From Candidatus Edwardsbacteria bacterium RifOxyA12_full_54_48 (GTDB lineage: Bacteria > Edwardsbacteria > AC1 > EtOH8), in contig MFFN01000006.1 of assembly GCA_001777915.1 (NCBI GenBank), positions 124,001 through 188,000 of the forward strand: a stretch of 64,000 bases of DNA. The letters are read 5' to 3'. Made by a program: the position numbers and the translations under genes. Below the pieces are notes generated by a model. The model did not search any database. It was given only the letters and a program-made list of their open reading frames with translations, and was not told where the DNA came from. Shown here piece after piece: positions 25,884-34,678 of this stretch; position 1 is the first letter of the stretch; the number at the start of each line of letters is the position of its first letter.

Positions 25884-26990
25884 ATGACCCGAACCAGCAA
25901 AATATTCAAGCATCGGACGATGCTGCCGGTATTTGTTTTTATCCTTCTGGCCGTCCCTTCCCTTGGCCGGGCCCAGGATACCGCCTATTATTTCTACCGT
26001 GGCCTGCCCTACGGCAGCCAGGCCAACTATGACCCCCTGAATGTGATCATCAACGGCGGATACGGCGTCCTGCAGATACCCAATTACACTGATCGGCAGG
26101 TTTTCGAATATCCTTACCGGTCGTGGTGGAAAAACCTTTGGGAACATATCGGGCACCCGGTCAATACCATCGACCGGTTCGGCTGGAAGCGTTTCCTTTC
26201 CACCGAGATCTTCCCCACCAGCCTGAACATCGAAAAACAGCAATTCTTCCCCAATTATTTTTTGCACACTCTGGGTGCCGGCATGCATTACCGGGCCACC
26301 ATGGAGTGGTACCGGCATCGCCGCTTCCCGCACCCGGCCATAAGTTCGGCCTTGACCATGACCGCCTATCACCTGCTTTCGGAGATGGTGGAGAACCGCA
26401 GCAATACAGAGACCACGGTCGATGCCATCGCCGACCTGTATGTGTTCGATCCCCTGGGTATTGCCCTATTTTCAAATGAAAGCGTCTGCCGGTTTTTTTC
26501 CCAAAAACTGGAGCTGGCCGAATGGTCCAATCCGCCGGCCTATGATTTTCACAGCCGCAACCTGGAGAACATGGGACAGTTCTACGTGATGAAATACCCT
26601 CTGACCAGAGACAAACGCTGGAAGGCTTTTTCCCATTTCGGCCTCAATGCGGTGGCCGGCCTGTCCCGTAAGATCGACCGGGAAAGATCTCTCTCCCTGG
26701 GCCTGGGTTTCACGGTCAGGGAACTGACCCCGGCCCAGGAGGACCAGGCAGGAAGTGCGCTGACCGCCAGGCTGGCATTACGGGCCGGAGCATTTTATGA
26801 CCTCAACAACTCGCTGATGTGCTCGGTGATACTTACCGGGATCCCGGAGAGCCGCTTCCGGATGAATGTCTACCCCGGCCTCCTTAAATATAAGGGGATC
26901 ACTCCGGGCTTGTTCCTTTCGCAGGAAGCCAGCCGGGGCTGGGTGGCCGGGGTCAAATTGCAGTATCTGCCGCTGGGAGCCGCCTTCTGA
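25884..26990 (+). CDS. Secreted, probable outer-membrane protein of unknown function
   Basis: About 368 residues. A basic start is followed by a hydrophobic stretch and an A-x-A-like cleavage site (G-R-A) near residue 30, so it is exported. The middle is rich in aromatic residues. From about residue 245 the pattern of alternating hydrophobic strands (A-V-A-G-L-S-R-K, L-S-L-G-L-G-F-T) looks like beta-barrel hairpins. The family is not recognised. ATG 25884 is preferred to a GTG at 25869 that overlaps the uvrA stop (ATGTGA); either way it is probably read through from uvrA. A strong terminator follows. Confidence 0.6.
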   Translation: MTRTSKIFKHRTMLPVFVFILLAVPSLGRAQDTAYYFYRGLPYGSQANYDPLNVIINGGYGVLQIPNYTDRQVFEYPYRSWWKNLWEHIGHPVNTIDRFGWKRFLSTEIFPTSLNIEKQQFFPNYFLHTLGAGMHYRATMEWYRHRRFPHPAISSALTMTAYHLLSEMVENRSNTETTVDAIADLYVFDPLGIALFSNESVCRFFSQKLELAEWSNPPAYDFHSRNLENMGQFYVMKYPLTRDKRWKAFSHFGLNAVAGLSRKIDRERSLSLGLGFTVRELTPAQEDQAGSALTARLALRAGAFYDLNNSLMCSVILTGIPESRFRMNVYPGLLKYKGITPGLFLSQEASRGWVAGVKLQYLPLGAAF

Positions 26991-27003
26991 GGCATTGAAG
27001 ATA

Positions 27004-27035
27004 AAAGCCCCCCGGCAGAAATGCCGGGGGGCTTT
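27004..27035. terminator. Bidirectional hairpin terminator
   Basis: A 14-base stem AAAGCCCCCCGGCA/TGCCGGGGGGCTTT with a GAAA tetraloop between two convergent genes. T runs lie at the end on both strands, so it can end transcription in both directions. Confidence 0.93.
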
Positions 27036-27049
27036 GGTTTGCCACTCCA

Positions 27050-27991
27050 TTATTTTTTATTTATGGCTGCCCTGGGCTGCTTCCAGAAATCCCGGCCATC
27101 CATCCACCAGATGACGGCTGAATTGTATTCCAGCCTGATCCAGCGGGCGGCGGGAGCCATCTCCTTGAGACAGGCCACCCAGTCGTTCCAACTGTCCTTC
27201 TGCATGCCCTCCACAGCCTGGTCCTGCATCTGCTGGGCCTGCTCGCCGGCTCCGGTCTGGGCATATCCCTCCTGCATCTCCTGGGCCAGGGCCATCATGG
27301 CGGCCATATCGCCGGATTTCTTCAATTCCTTCATTTTTTTCTTCTTGGCCTCCAGGTCCGCCTTCCGGGCGGAGTCGCCGGCCTTCTCCTTGGGGGGGGC
27401 GCCGGGGCCGGCGCCGAACACCTGGTCGTGGTATTTTTTGATGATCAACGAACCATCGGTTCCCGGAGCCCAGTATTGAATGAAGCGCAGCCACTGATAT
27501 TGGTTGAAAAGCTGATCGTAGTCGGTCTGGGTATGCCCGTAGCGGCCGATCAGCCCTTTCAGCTGGGCCAAAGGCTGGGGTATCATATATTCATAGCCCA
27601 TGGTCCGCTTTTTAAAGCCGATGGAATCGGTCATGACCACCATCAAACGGGTCAGCTCCGTCAGTTCGTTCTGGGGCTTGCTCTTGTAATGGGCCCGGTA
27701 GACCACCGAAAAACCCTTCCGGAAATTCGGCTCATCGGTAAAAGGCTCGATGATATCATAGGGACCCATGGTCTTTTTATAAAAGGCCATTATTTTTTCG
27801 GGGTTTTCGTTGGTCACCCGGTTCAAAGGGTTCTCGGATATGGCATCGCTATTGGGATAAATCAGTGAACTCATGGTGGTCTTTTCGTCGGGCGTATCCA
27901 CCTCACCGCCGTCGGCCAGGCAGAGATTGTGCCCGGCGAGAAGCACTAGCATAATTACCGCAAGATTTTTGCCATTATTTTTCAGGTTCAT
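27050..27991 (-). CDS. Exported protein of unknown function with a Lys/Met-rich helical region
   Basis: About 313 residues from ATG 27991, which has AGGAG just upstream; an earlier in-frame ATG at 28039 lacks one. A signal peptide ends near the L-C-L-A-D stretch. The middle mentions no known motif, though a K-K-K-M-K-E-L-K-K-S-G-D-M-A-A-M-M segment (about residues 215-240) looks like a charged amphipathic helix. The C-terminus has W-M-D-G-R-D-F-W. The family is not recognised. Convergent with the uvrA-side gene; probably periplasmic or outer-membrane associated. Confidence 0.6.
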   Translation of the reverse strand: MNLKNNGKNLAVIMLVLLAGHNLCLADGGEVDTPDEKTTMSSLIYPNSDAISENPLNRVTNENPEKIMAFYKKTMGPYDIIEPFTDEPNFRKGFSVVYRAHYKSKPQNELTELTRLMVVMTDSIGFKKRTMGYEYMIPQPLAQLKGLIGRYGHTQTDYDQLFNQYQWLRFIQYWAPGTDGSLIIKKYHDQVFGAGPGAPPKEKAGDSARKADLEAKKKKMKELKKSGDMAAMMALAQEMQEGYAQTGAGEQAQQMQDQAVEGMQKDSWNDWVACLKEMAPAARWIRLEYNSAVIWWMDGRDFWKQPRAAINKK

Positions 27992-28065
27992 ACCACTCCT
28001 TGTATTGAAAATTTCATTTGATGGCATGAATATTAGCATTCAAATCCAAAGAAGTCAATAAGAAA

Positions 28066-28087
28066 CCCCCGGCATTCCGGCCGGGGG
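28066..28087 (-). terminator. Hairpin terminator, probably the ancestral end of the acyl-CoA dehydrogenase transcript
   Basis: Stem CCCCCGGC/GCCGGGGG with a six-base loop, followed on the minus strand by TTTCTTATT. Directly upstream (28116-28141) is a copy of the acyl-CoA dehydrogenase 3' end with its own stop, so this looks like that gene's original terminator, now cut off by the inserted PIN module. Confidence 0.75.
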
Positions 28088-28115
28088 CTTTATGATAATA
28101 TCCTTTTTTATCCCT

Positions 28116-28141
28116 TGCTTCCCGCCGCTTCCTTGATCAGG
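28116..28141. repeat. Direct repeat of the acyl-CoA dehydrogenase 3' end (far copy)
   Basis: 26 bases identical to 30146-30171. On the minus strand it still reads L-I-K-E-A-A-G-S-K-G-stop, against L-I-K-E-A-A-G-S-R-E-stop in the intact gene. The two copies bracket the three-gene AT-rich module. Confidence 0.9.
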
Positions 28142-28207
28142 AAATCAAGGCGATATCTTATTTTTACTAAGGGTCAATTCTCACGTAATGATTATAGATA
28201 CTAAATA

Positions 28208-28861
28208 TTATATTTTCTTTAAACTCATTAAATCAAATACTTCTCCACATAAATTTTTATCCTTAAGTTCTTTTTGGTAACTATACACCGAGGAATCATG
28301 GGTAATCCCAACTATTTTAGAGCAATACGTAAAAGCAAGAAATATTTGATCAGTTATGTCTGGGATAGGATGCTTTTTTTTGCTAAAAGATAAACGATCT
28401 AACAAAGATTTGCTACTTTTCATTTCATACCGAAAATAATTATCAATACTCCTTAATATGTCGGGTGGTGGTTTAAAATCATCATTTATCTCAAACCAGG
28501 GGTATCTTTTTAGTTTATCAAATTTTTTAAAAAAGCTATTTTGAATTTGATTTTGTATTAAATATGGCATACCCTCACGTTGCATATCAAGTTTTTTCAA
28601 TATTGTTGGATTATTTGCAAAATCTTTAACTATACTCTGCGCAACTGTCTCTTCCTCAATTTCTTTTGCACAATACCTTAAAAAAACAATGCCCCCCCTT
28701 GAACAGAACCACGTAGTTAATTCTTGTGCCTTTTTTGTTTTATCACCATAGTTTATTTCAACGAAGTTGCCGTTTTTTGATTTTAGTGATGTATTAAGGC
28801 AATAAAAAATGACACAATTAGTGTCATATGTTATTTTCTTGCACCCAAGTAATCTATGCAT
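28208..28861 (-). CDS. PIN-domain-like protein (probable RNase) of an inserted three-gene module
   Basis: 217 residues. Near the start, I-T-Y-D-T-N-C-V-I-F fits the first PIN acidic motif (Asp-x-Asn). Near the end, P-D-I-T-D-Q-I-F-L-A followed by G-I-T-H-D-S-S-V-Y fits the later Asp motifs, with a Glu-rich helix between, as in VapC-type and other PIN nucleases. The middle carries a longer insertion than small VapC toxins have. Its start codon touches the stop of the gene before it, so the three genes form one operon from the promoter at 30047-30075. Very AT-rich compared with its neighbours. Confidence 0.6.
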   Translation of the reverse strand: MHRLLGCKKITYDTNCVIFYCLNTSLKSKNGNFVEINYGDKTKKAQELTTWFCSRGGIVFLRYCAKEIEEETVAQSIVKDFANNPTILKKLDMQREGMPYLIQNQIQNSFFKKFDKLKRYPWFEINDDFKPPPDILRSIDNYFRYEMKSSKSLLDRLSFSKKKHPIPDITDQIFLAFTYCSKIVGITHDSSVYSYQKELKDKNLCGEVFDLMSLKKI

Positions 28862-29376
28862 TATAATAAATTATTCTTATTTAAAAAATCAGCAGTAATA
28901 TCTTCAGAAGTTGGTAAAATATTATTACTTGCACAATAATCTTCAATTAAACTAAAATTATCTTTTAGCGTTTGCAGGTTTAGCTTTTTTAATAATTGGG
29001 CGGGGATGCGCCTATATATATTATTAGCACTACTTATATAATCTTTAATTGAATTATTCAAATATTCATTGTTATTTTTGTTTAATTTTAAGGCATATCT
29101 ACAATAATCAAGTGTACCCAGTAAAAATATCTTATTGCTCGACACAGGGAAACATTCTATACAATCAATATTATCATCAACCATATCTAACAAAAATATA
29201 TTTGTTACTTTAATAGGATATAAGAATACAGGGTTTGTCTGATACAACGGACTTACATCTTTATCAAAAAAAGGCGCAGTTAAGCTAAAAATTGTTGCTT
29301 GTGCTCTTATATCAAACTTATTTGTTCGGGTTAAATCAATTGTGCCCGAAATTGTATTAACATAAGCAGTTAACAT
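28861..29376 (-). CDS. Unknown protein, middle gene of the PIN module
   Basis: 171 residues; no family recognised. It has no signal peptide or clear membrane segment. The first half is strand-like with hydrophobic stretches (F-L-Y-P-I-K-V-T-N-I-F-L-L-D), the second half helical and Asn/Lys-rich. It overlaps the preceding gene by seven bases and shares bases of its stop with the PIN gene start, so it is translationally coupled. By analogy with toxin or defence operons it may be a partner or control protein, but nothing in the sequence proves it. Confidence 0.55.
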   Translation of the reverse strand: MLTAYVNTISGTIDLTRTNKFDIRAQATIFSLTAPFFDKDVSPLYQTNPVFLYPIKVTNIFLLDMVDDNIDCIECFPVSSNKIFLLGTLDYCRYALKLNKNNNEYLNNSIKDYISSANNIYRRIPAQLLKKLNLQTLKDNFSLIEDYCASNNILPTSEDITADFLNKNNLL

Positions 29377-30008
29377 GTTATCAACTTTTTAAAAACATTT
29401 TCTAAATGTAAAATCTCATTCGCCTGAATTTGTTTAAGACGAACATTGATTTCTTCTATTTTTAATTTAATATCTTCGTGAAAATGTTGTTGTACCAGCA
29501 ATCCACTCCCATTAAGTTGAAGAGGACTAAATCTCAAATCGTGATGTTGTTCTGGGGTTCCATAAAATATACGCGTAGAATTACCAATGACCTTTTCTGT
29601 CAACAACTCCTCCAATTTAGGCTTATCTTTTAGAAAATTATCTGCGATCCACTCTGCAGCATTTTGATTTTGCATATTGCATTGTGCAAATAAATTTAAC
29701 CCTACTGCTTTTATTGAAAACGTGGAACAACTATCACTTAACGCTTGTATTACATCGGTGGCAAAAGAAACTATATTCCTATCACTAAAAGGCAAGTTTT
29801 GAGAATTTGTAATTTCAATTCTATTTGTTTGTATATTTATTTCTGTATTGTTTTTTGAATCCACCAATATAACGCCGGGGGGTATCTTAGCTGCAATATC
29901 AAATTGCCTGGCTTTTTGTAAATTATCGATGGAAATATCTTGTATATTTAATGGGTCACAAATAAAAACCACCACGAGCTCTTTTGATGTATATTCCTTT
30001 GAACTCAT
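29370..30008 (-). CDS. Unknown protein, first gene of the PIN module
   Basis: 212 residues; no family recognised. A predicted alpha/beta first half (V-V-V-F-I-C-D-P-L-N, I-P-P-G-V-I-L-V-D-S) is followed by a helical end with a coiled pattern (I-K-L-K-I-E-E-I-N-V-R-L-K-Q-I). No export signal. ATG 30008 has AAGAGG upstream and lies about 30 bases after the predicted start of transcription. As the first gene of the module it would be made in largest amount. Confidence 0.55.
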   Translation of the reverse strand: MSSKEYTSKELVVVFICDPLNIQDISIDNLQKARQFDIAAKIPPGVILVDSKNNTEINIQTNRIEITNSQNLPFSDRNIVSFATDVIQALSDSCSTFSIKAVGLNLFAQCNMQNQNAAEWIADNFLKDKPKLEELLTEKVIGNSTRIFYGTPEQHHDLRFSPLQLNGSGLLVQQHFHEDIKLKIEEINVRLKQIQANEILHLENVFKKLITC

Positions 30009-30046
30009 GGTAGCCTCTTAATTTTATAACAAACTGCCATGACGGA

Positions 30047-30075
30047 ATTATAGTGTAATTCAGTTTTCATGTCAA
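30047..30075 (-). promoter_or_regulatory. Consensus promoter of the PIN module
   Basis: TTGACA (30070-30075), 17 bases, TATAAT (30047-30052): a full match to the sigma-70 consensus, start near 30040. It gives the inserted module transcription independent of its surroundings. Confidence 0.88.
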
Positions 30076-30137
30076 GGATTATTTTACTAATTATTATAGG
30101 GGCAACCATTGTAAATTATACCTGCAACAATTGATGA

Positions 30138-31298
30138 CTATTCCCTGCTTCCCGCCGCTTCCTTGATCAGGTTGCTGGCGATGACCCCCCGCTGGATCTG
30201 GTTGGTGCCCTCGTAGATCTGGGTGATCTTGGCGTCGCGCATCATCTTCTCCACCGGGTATTCCTTCATGTAGCCGTAGCCACCCAGCACCTGGACCGCA
30301 TTGGTGGTCACCTCCATGGCCACGTCGGAGGCGAAACACTTGCACATGGCGCTCTCCTTGGCGAACTTCTTCTCCCCGGAATCGATGGTCCGGGCGGTGG
30401 CGTAGACCAGGGCCCGGGCGGCCTCCAGCTTCATGGCCATGTCGGCCAGCATGAACTGCACCCCCTGGAAGGCCGAGATCGGCTTGCCGAACTGCACCCG
30501 CTCCCGGGAATACTTCACCGCCTCGTCCAGGGCCCCCTGGGCAATCCCCAGGGCCTGGGCGGCCACCCCGGGCCGGGTCCGGTCCAAAGTCCCCATGGCC
30601 ACCAGAAATCCCATGCCCTCCTTGCCCAGGATCTGGTCCTTGTGCACCCGGCAGTTGTCGAACACCAGCTCGCTGGTGATCGAGGCCCGGATGCCCATCT
30701 TGTTCTCCTTCTTGCCGAAGGAGAAGCCGGGGGTGCCCTTCTCCAGGATGAAGGCGGTGGCCCCGCGGCTGCCCTTGGTGCGGTCGGTCATGGCCACCAC
30801 CGAATATATCTCGGCCTCGCCGCCGTTGGTGATCCACTGCTTGGTGCCGTTCAGCACGAAGTGGTCGCCGTCCTTGGTCGCGGTGGTCTGGATGCCTCCG
30901 GCATCCGATCCGGCGTTGGCCTCGGTCAGCCCGAAGGCCGCCAGCTTCTTGCCCTTGGCAATGTCCGGCAGGTATTTCTTCTTCTGCTCCTCGGTACCGA
31001 ACAGGATGATGGGGAAGGTGCCCAGTCCGGTGGCGGCAAAGGCCAGGGAGATGCCGCCACAGTAGCGCGACAGCTCCTCGGTGGCCACCACCATCTCCAT
31101 CACTCCACCGCCCAGGCCACCGTAGGCCTCGGGAATGTAGACCCCGCAGATATCGGCGTCGGCCAGCACTTTGACTATATCCCAGGGGAACTCTCCGCTG
31201 ACGTCATGGTGTTCCCGCACCGGCTTTATCTTCTCCACCCCGATCTTGTGGCAGAGGTCTTTTATCATCTGTTGTTCATCAGTGAAGAAATAATTCAT
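30138..31298 (-). CDS. Acyl-CoA dehydrogenase (short-chain/butyryl type)
   Basis: 386 residues. A flavoprotein that oxidises acyl-CoA to enoyl-CoA. Signatures seen are L-T-E-A-N-A-G-S-D (about 128-136), the W-I-T-N-G FAD/substrate segment, and I-Y-E-G-T-N-Q-I-Q-R with the catalytic Glu near residue 366. The Glu position is that of short-chain and butyryl-CoA dehydrogenases; chain specificity is not proven. Its last eleven codons are repeated at 28116-28141 beyond the inserted module, with a slightly different end. It lies after rnc on the same strand but need not be in the FAS II operon. Confidence 0.93.
   Translation of the reverse strand: MNYFFTDEQQMIKDLCHKIGVEKIKPVREHHDVSGEFPWDIVKVLADADICGVYIPEAYGGLGGGVMEMVVATEELSRYCGGISLAFAATGLGTFPIILFGTEEQKKKYLPDIAKGKKLAAFGLTEANAGSDAGGIQTTATKDGDHFVLNGTKQWITNGGEAEIYSVVAMTDRTKGSRGATAFILEKGTPGFSFGKKENKMGIRASITSELVFDNCRVHKDQILGKEGMGFLVAMGTLDRTRPGVAAQALGIAQGALDEAVKYSRERVQFGKPISAFQGVQFMLADMAMKLEAARALVYATARTIDSGEKKFAKESAMCKCFASDVAMEVTTNAVQVLGGYGYMKEYPVEKMMRDAKITQIYEGTNQIQRGVIASNLIKEAAGSRE
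30146..30171. repeat. Direct repeat of the acyl-CoA dehydrogenase 3' end (gene copy)
   Basis: The copy inside the intact gene, identical over 26 bases to 28116-28141. If the module arrived by integration here, it brought or made a copy that restores the reading frame. Confidence 0.9.
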
Positions 31299-31362
31299 GG
31301 CAACTCCTAATATTTTGTCGTTATTTACAGATCTGGTTGCACGTTCATAACGGCCAGACTGG

Positions 31363-32112
31363 TTATCGCCCGCCGTTCTCGGTCTTAAGTTTCTCGATGG
31401 TCTGCTGGGCCGCCGACTGCTCGGCCTCTTTCTTGCTGGCTCCCCAGGCTATTCCATAGCGCTTGCGGCCGATCTTGAGCTCCACCTCGAACATCCGGTT
31501 GTGCTTGGGGCCGGATTCGGCCTTAAGGTTGTAGCGCACCGCCTGGGTTATGTTATGCGACTGCAGATATTCCTGGAGCAGCCCCTTGTAATTGCGGTAG
31601 GAATCGCTGGATATCAGGTGTTCTATCCGCCAGAAATACCCTTTCTCCAGGAATTTACGCACCGCCCCCAATCCGGAGTCCAGGTAATAGGCGGCGATCA
31701 GCGATTCAAATGCATCGCAAAGGATGGAGTCCTTGGACCGCCCGCCGGAGGCCAGCTCCTCGCGGGAGAGCTCCAGCATCTCGCCCACCCCCAGTTCCCG
31801 GGCCACCTGGGAGAGGATCCGCTTGCTGACCACCAGCGATTTTATCTCGGTCAGCTTGCCCTCGTCGTCCCGGGGCCGGGTGTGGTAGAGATATTCGCAG
31901 ACCAGCAGCCCCAGCACCGCATCCCCCAGCAGCTCCATCCGCTCGTTGGATTCCAGATGGGTGGAGGACGCCGACCGGTGCCGCAGCGACTGGAGGAAGA
32001 GCTCCTGGTCCCTGATCTTCCAACCCAGCCGGGCCTCTATCCTATTAAGCGCCTCCTTGCGGTGGCCGGGAAGCAGCTTTCTCTTGAGATGGGGGAATAT
32101 CTTTTTAAACAA
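31363..32112 (-). CDS. rnc: Ribonuclease III
   Basis: 249 residues. The catalytic domain has the signature N-E-R-M-E-L-L-G-D-A-V-L (about 57-68) and D-A-F-E-S-L-I-A-A (about 128-136) with the metal ligands. A C-terminal double-stranded RNA-binding domain (about 170-245) ends in S-K-K-E-A-E-Q-S-A-A. It processes rRNA precursors and duplex RNA. It starts three bases after fabF, the usual rnc position behind the FAS II operon. Confidence 0.95.
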   Translation of the reverse strand: MFKKIFPHLKRKLLPGHRKEALNRIEARLGWKIRDQELFLQSLRHRSASSTHLESNERMELLGDAVLGLLVCEYLYHTRPRDDEGKLTEIKSLVVSKRILSQVARELGVGEMLELSREELASGGRSKDSILCDAFESLIAAYYLDSGLGAVRKFLEKGYFWRIEHLISSDSYRNYKGLLQEYLQSHNITQAVRYNLKAESGPKHNRMFEVELKIGRKRYGIAWGASKKEAEQSAAQQTIEKLKTENGGR

Positions 32113-32115
32113 ATC

Positions 32116-33357
32116 TTACTGCTCGAATTTTGTTACCGCCAGGCATACATTGTGCCCGCCGAAACCGAAAGAGTTGGACAGGGCCGCCTTGATCTCGGCC
32201 GGCCGGGACTTATTGGGCACATAATCCAGGTCGCATTCCGGATCCGGGGTGGTATAATTGATGGTGGGATGAATGGTTTGGTGCATTAGGCACAATGCCG
32301 TGGCGATCAGCTCCGCGCCGCCGGCCGCTCCCAGCAGGTGGCCGGTCATCGATTTGGTGGATGAGACCGCCAGCTTTTTGGCATGCTCTCCGAACACCGT
32401 CTTGATGGCCGCGGTTTCATATTTATCATTCATGTCAGTAGAAGTGCCATGCGCGTTGATATAGCCGACCTCTTCCGGTTTCAAATCCGCTGTCTTCAGA
32501 GCCATTTTCATGGCTCTAACTGCACCTTCGCCGCCTGGAGCCGGAGCGGTGATATGATGGGCGTCGCCGGTGGCACCATAGCCGCAAACCTCGGCATAGA
32601 TCTTGGCGCCGCGGGCCTGGGCATGTTCTAACTCTTCCAGGATGACTATTCCGGCGCCCTCGCCCATGATGAATCCGTCGCGGTCCTTGTCAAAGGGACG
32701 GGAGGCATGTTCCGGGTCATCATTGCGGAGGGACAGGGCCCTTAAGGCGCAGAATCCGGCCAATGCCAGCGGGGTTATCGGGGCCTCGGCCCCCCCGCAG
32801 ATCATGGCGTCGCTGTCGCCGGTCTGAATGCTTTTCAGTGCCTCGCCGATGGCATGGCCGCCCGAAGCGCAGGCCGAGACCGTGGCATAGTTGGGCCCCT
32901 TGGCTCCATGGGCGATGGACACATAACCGGCCGCGATGTCGGAGATCATCATCGGCACGAAGAACGGGGAGACCTTGTCCGGGCCTGATTCCAGCAGTTT
33001 CTGGTGCTGGGCCTCCCAGGTCTCGGTGCCGCCGATGCCGGAGGCGATGATCACCCCCACCCGCTCGGCGAACTCGCCCTCGATCTTCAGGCCGGAGTCC
33101 TCCACCGCCATCTTGGCGGCCGCCATGGCGTAATGGGTGTAGCGGTCCATCCGGCGGAGCTCCTTGCGGTCCATGTATGCCGCCGGATCGAAATTCTTGA
33201 CCTCCCCGGCTATCTGGGCGGTATGCCGGGAGGCGTCGAAACGGGTTATTTTGCTTACCCCGCTTTTGCCCTCCTTCAGCCCGGCCCAGAATTCATCGAC
33301 TGTGTTTCCTATGGGAGAAACCACCCCCATTCCGGTTATTACTACCCTTCTTTTCAT
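32116..33357 (-). CDS. fabF: 3-oxoacyl-[ACP] synthase II
   Basis: 413 residues. Elongating condensing enzyme of fatty acid synthesis. The Cys-His-His triad lies in V-S-A-C-A-S-G (about 164), [11 protein letters not shown] (about 303) and [11 protein letters not shown] (about 340). It follows acpP and precedes rnc. Confidence 0.96.
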   Translation of the reverse strand: MKRRVVITGMGVVSPIGNTVDEFWAGLKEGKSGVSKITRFDASRHTAQIAGEVKNFDPAAYMDRKELRRMDRYTHYAMAAAKMAVEDSGLKIEGEFAERVGVIIASGIGGTETWEAQHQKLLESGPDKVSPFFVPMMISDIAAGYVSIAHGAKGPNYATVSACASGGHAIGEALKSIQTGDSDAMICGGAEAPITPLALAGFCALRALSLRNDDPEHASRPFDKDRDGFIMGEGAGIVILEELEHAQARGAKIYAEVCGYGATGDAHHITAPAPGGEGAVRAMKMALKTADLKPEEVGYINAHGTSTDMNDKYETAAIKTVFGEHAKKLAVSSTKSMTGHLLGAAGGAELIATALCLMHQTIHPTINYTTPDPECDLDYVPNKSRPAEIKAALSNSFGFGGHNVCLAVTKFEQ

Positions 33358-33450
33358 ATACCTTAAATCTTTCTCAAGATGATTGTTTCTCGGGAACGGA
33401 GGCGCCTTTTTTCAGACGCCCCCGTTTTTATTCAGTATGACGGCTTTGCT

Positions 33451-33690
33451 CTATTTCTCGGCCATCTTCTTTTCGATATACCCGACCGCGCCGCCTACTG
33501 TGGTCAGCTTCTCGGCCTCGTCATCCGGGATCTCCATCCCGAACTTCTCCTCCAGGGCCATCACCAGCTCCACTGTGTCCAGTGAATCGGCACCCAGATC
33601 CTCGATGAAAGAAGCCTCCATGGTCACCTGCGAAGCCTCAACTCCCAAACGATCGATAACGATCTTTTTGACATCGTCGATTACTGCCAT
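33451..33690 (-). CDS. acpP: Acyl carrier protein
   Basis: 79 residues, acidic and helical. [10 protein letters not shown] carries the Ser that receives the 4'-phosphopantetheine arm (about residue 38). An AAAAGGAGGTG site precedes the ATG. The usual fabG-acpP-fabF order is kept, with a family A repeat between fabG and acpP. Confidence 0.96.
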   Translation of the reverse strand: MAVIDDVKKIVIDRLGVEASQVTMEASFIEDLGADSLDTVELVMALEEKFGMEIPDDEAEKLTTVGGAVGYIEKKMAEK

Positions 33691-33759
33691 TGTTGTTTCA
33701 CCTCCTTTTGATTATTAATGTAATAATTGGTTATTGGGTTTTTCTTGAATAATTCTGAT

Positions 33760-33898
33760 TGTCATACTGAGAACGACATCCCGCCAGACAGGTTGAAGTA
33801 TGACCGCACATCGTCACCCTACGGCCAGCCACGTTCGAAAGTATTCTCAGAGCCTGCACTGAGACAACCACATACTTAATCTTTCGAAGTGGTGACAG
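33760..33898. repeat. Interspersed repeat family A, copy 6 (long, divergent)
   Basis: Starts TGTCATACTGAG and ends AGTGGTGACAG, with internal TCGAAAG..CTTTCGAA arms. It lies between fabG and acpP, where no gene is seen. Confidence 0.6.
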
Positions 33899-33911
33899 AT
33901 TCCCCTGGGTC

Positions 33912-34652
33912 TCACATCACCAAACCACCGTCCACGTGCAGCACCTGGCCTGTTATATAAGAGGCCTGCTCCGAGACCAAAAACATCACCGCGTTAGCCA
34001 CGTCGTCCACGCTGCCCATCCGGCCCAGAGGAATGCCCTTCTTGTAGTTCTCCTTGACCTCCTCTGTCAGTTTGGCGGTCATGGCGGTTTCGATAAAGCC
34101 CGGGGCGATGGCGTTGCAGGTGATGTTGCGCGAGGCGAACTCCTTGGCGGTGGATTTGGTGAAGGCGATCAGTCCGCCCTTGCTGGCCGCGTAGTTGGAC
34201 TGCCCGGCATTGCCCATCACGCCGATGACCGACGACATGTTGACTATCCGGCCCTGGCGCTGTTTCATCATGATCCGGGAGACGGCCTTGGTCAGCAGAA
34301 AGGCACCTTTGAGGTTGACATCCAGCACCAGGTCCCAGTCCTTTTCCTCCATCCGCATCATCAGGTTATCCCTGGTAACGCCCGCATTATTGACCAAAAT
34401 GTCAATAGTGTCAAATGTCTCTTGCGTTTTCTTAACAAGTTCACTGACCTCATTGGCATCGGCCACATTGCACTTGACAGCTAGTGCCTTTCTGCCTAAA
34501 GCCTCAATTTCTTTGGCGGTCTTCTCGGCCTCTTCGATGTTGACATCGCTGACCACAATGTTGGCCCCGGCCTTGGCCAGCGCCAGGGCGATGGATTTCC
34601 CTATCCCCTGGGCCGATCCGGTTACGATGGCGTTTTTATCTTTTAACTGCAT
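33912..34652 (-). CDS. fabG: 3-oxoacyl-[ACP] reductase
   Basis: About 246 residues. NADPH-dependent short-chain dehydrogenase of fatty acid elongation. It shows the nucleotide site T-G-S-A-Q-G-I-G-K, N-N-A-G and the Ser-Tyr-Lys triad (S-S-V-I, then Y-A-A-S-K). ATG 34652 fits the family start; one at 34661 adds three residues. No good ribosome site is seen, perhaps because the HEPN-like gene inserted just upstream separated fabG from its former coupling to fabD. Confidence 0.95.
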   Translation of the reverse strand: MQLKDKNAIVTGSAQGIGKSIALALAKAGANIVVSDVNIEEAEKTAKEIEALGRKALAVKCNVADANEVSELVKKTQETFDTIDILVNNAGVTRDNLMMRMEEKDWDLVLDVNLKGAFLLTKAVSRIMMKQRQGRIVNMSSVIGVMGNAGQSNYAASKGGLIAFTKSTAKEFASRNITCNAIAPGFIETAMTAKLTEEVKENYKKGIPLGRMGSVDDVANAVMFLVSEQASYITGQVLHVDGGLVM

Positions 34653-34678
34653 GTTATACATTTGGTATGTTATTAAGT

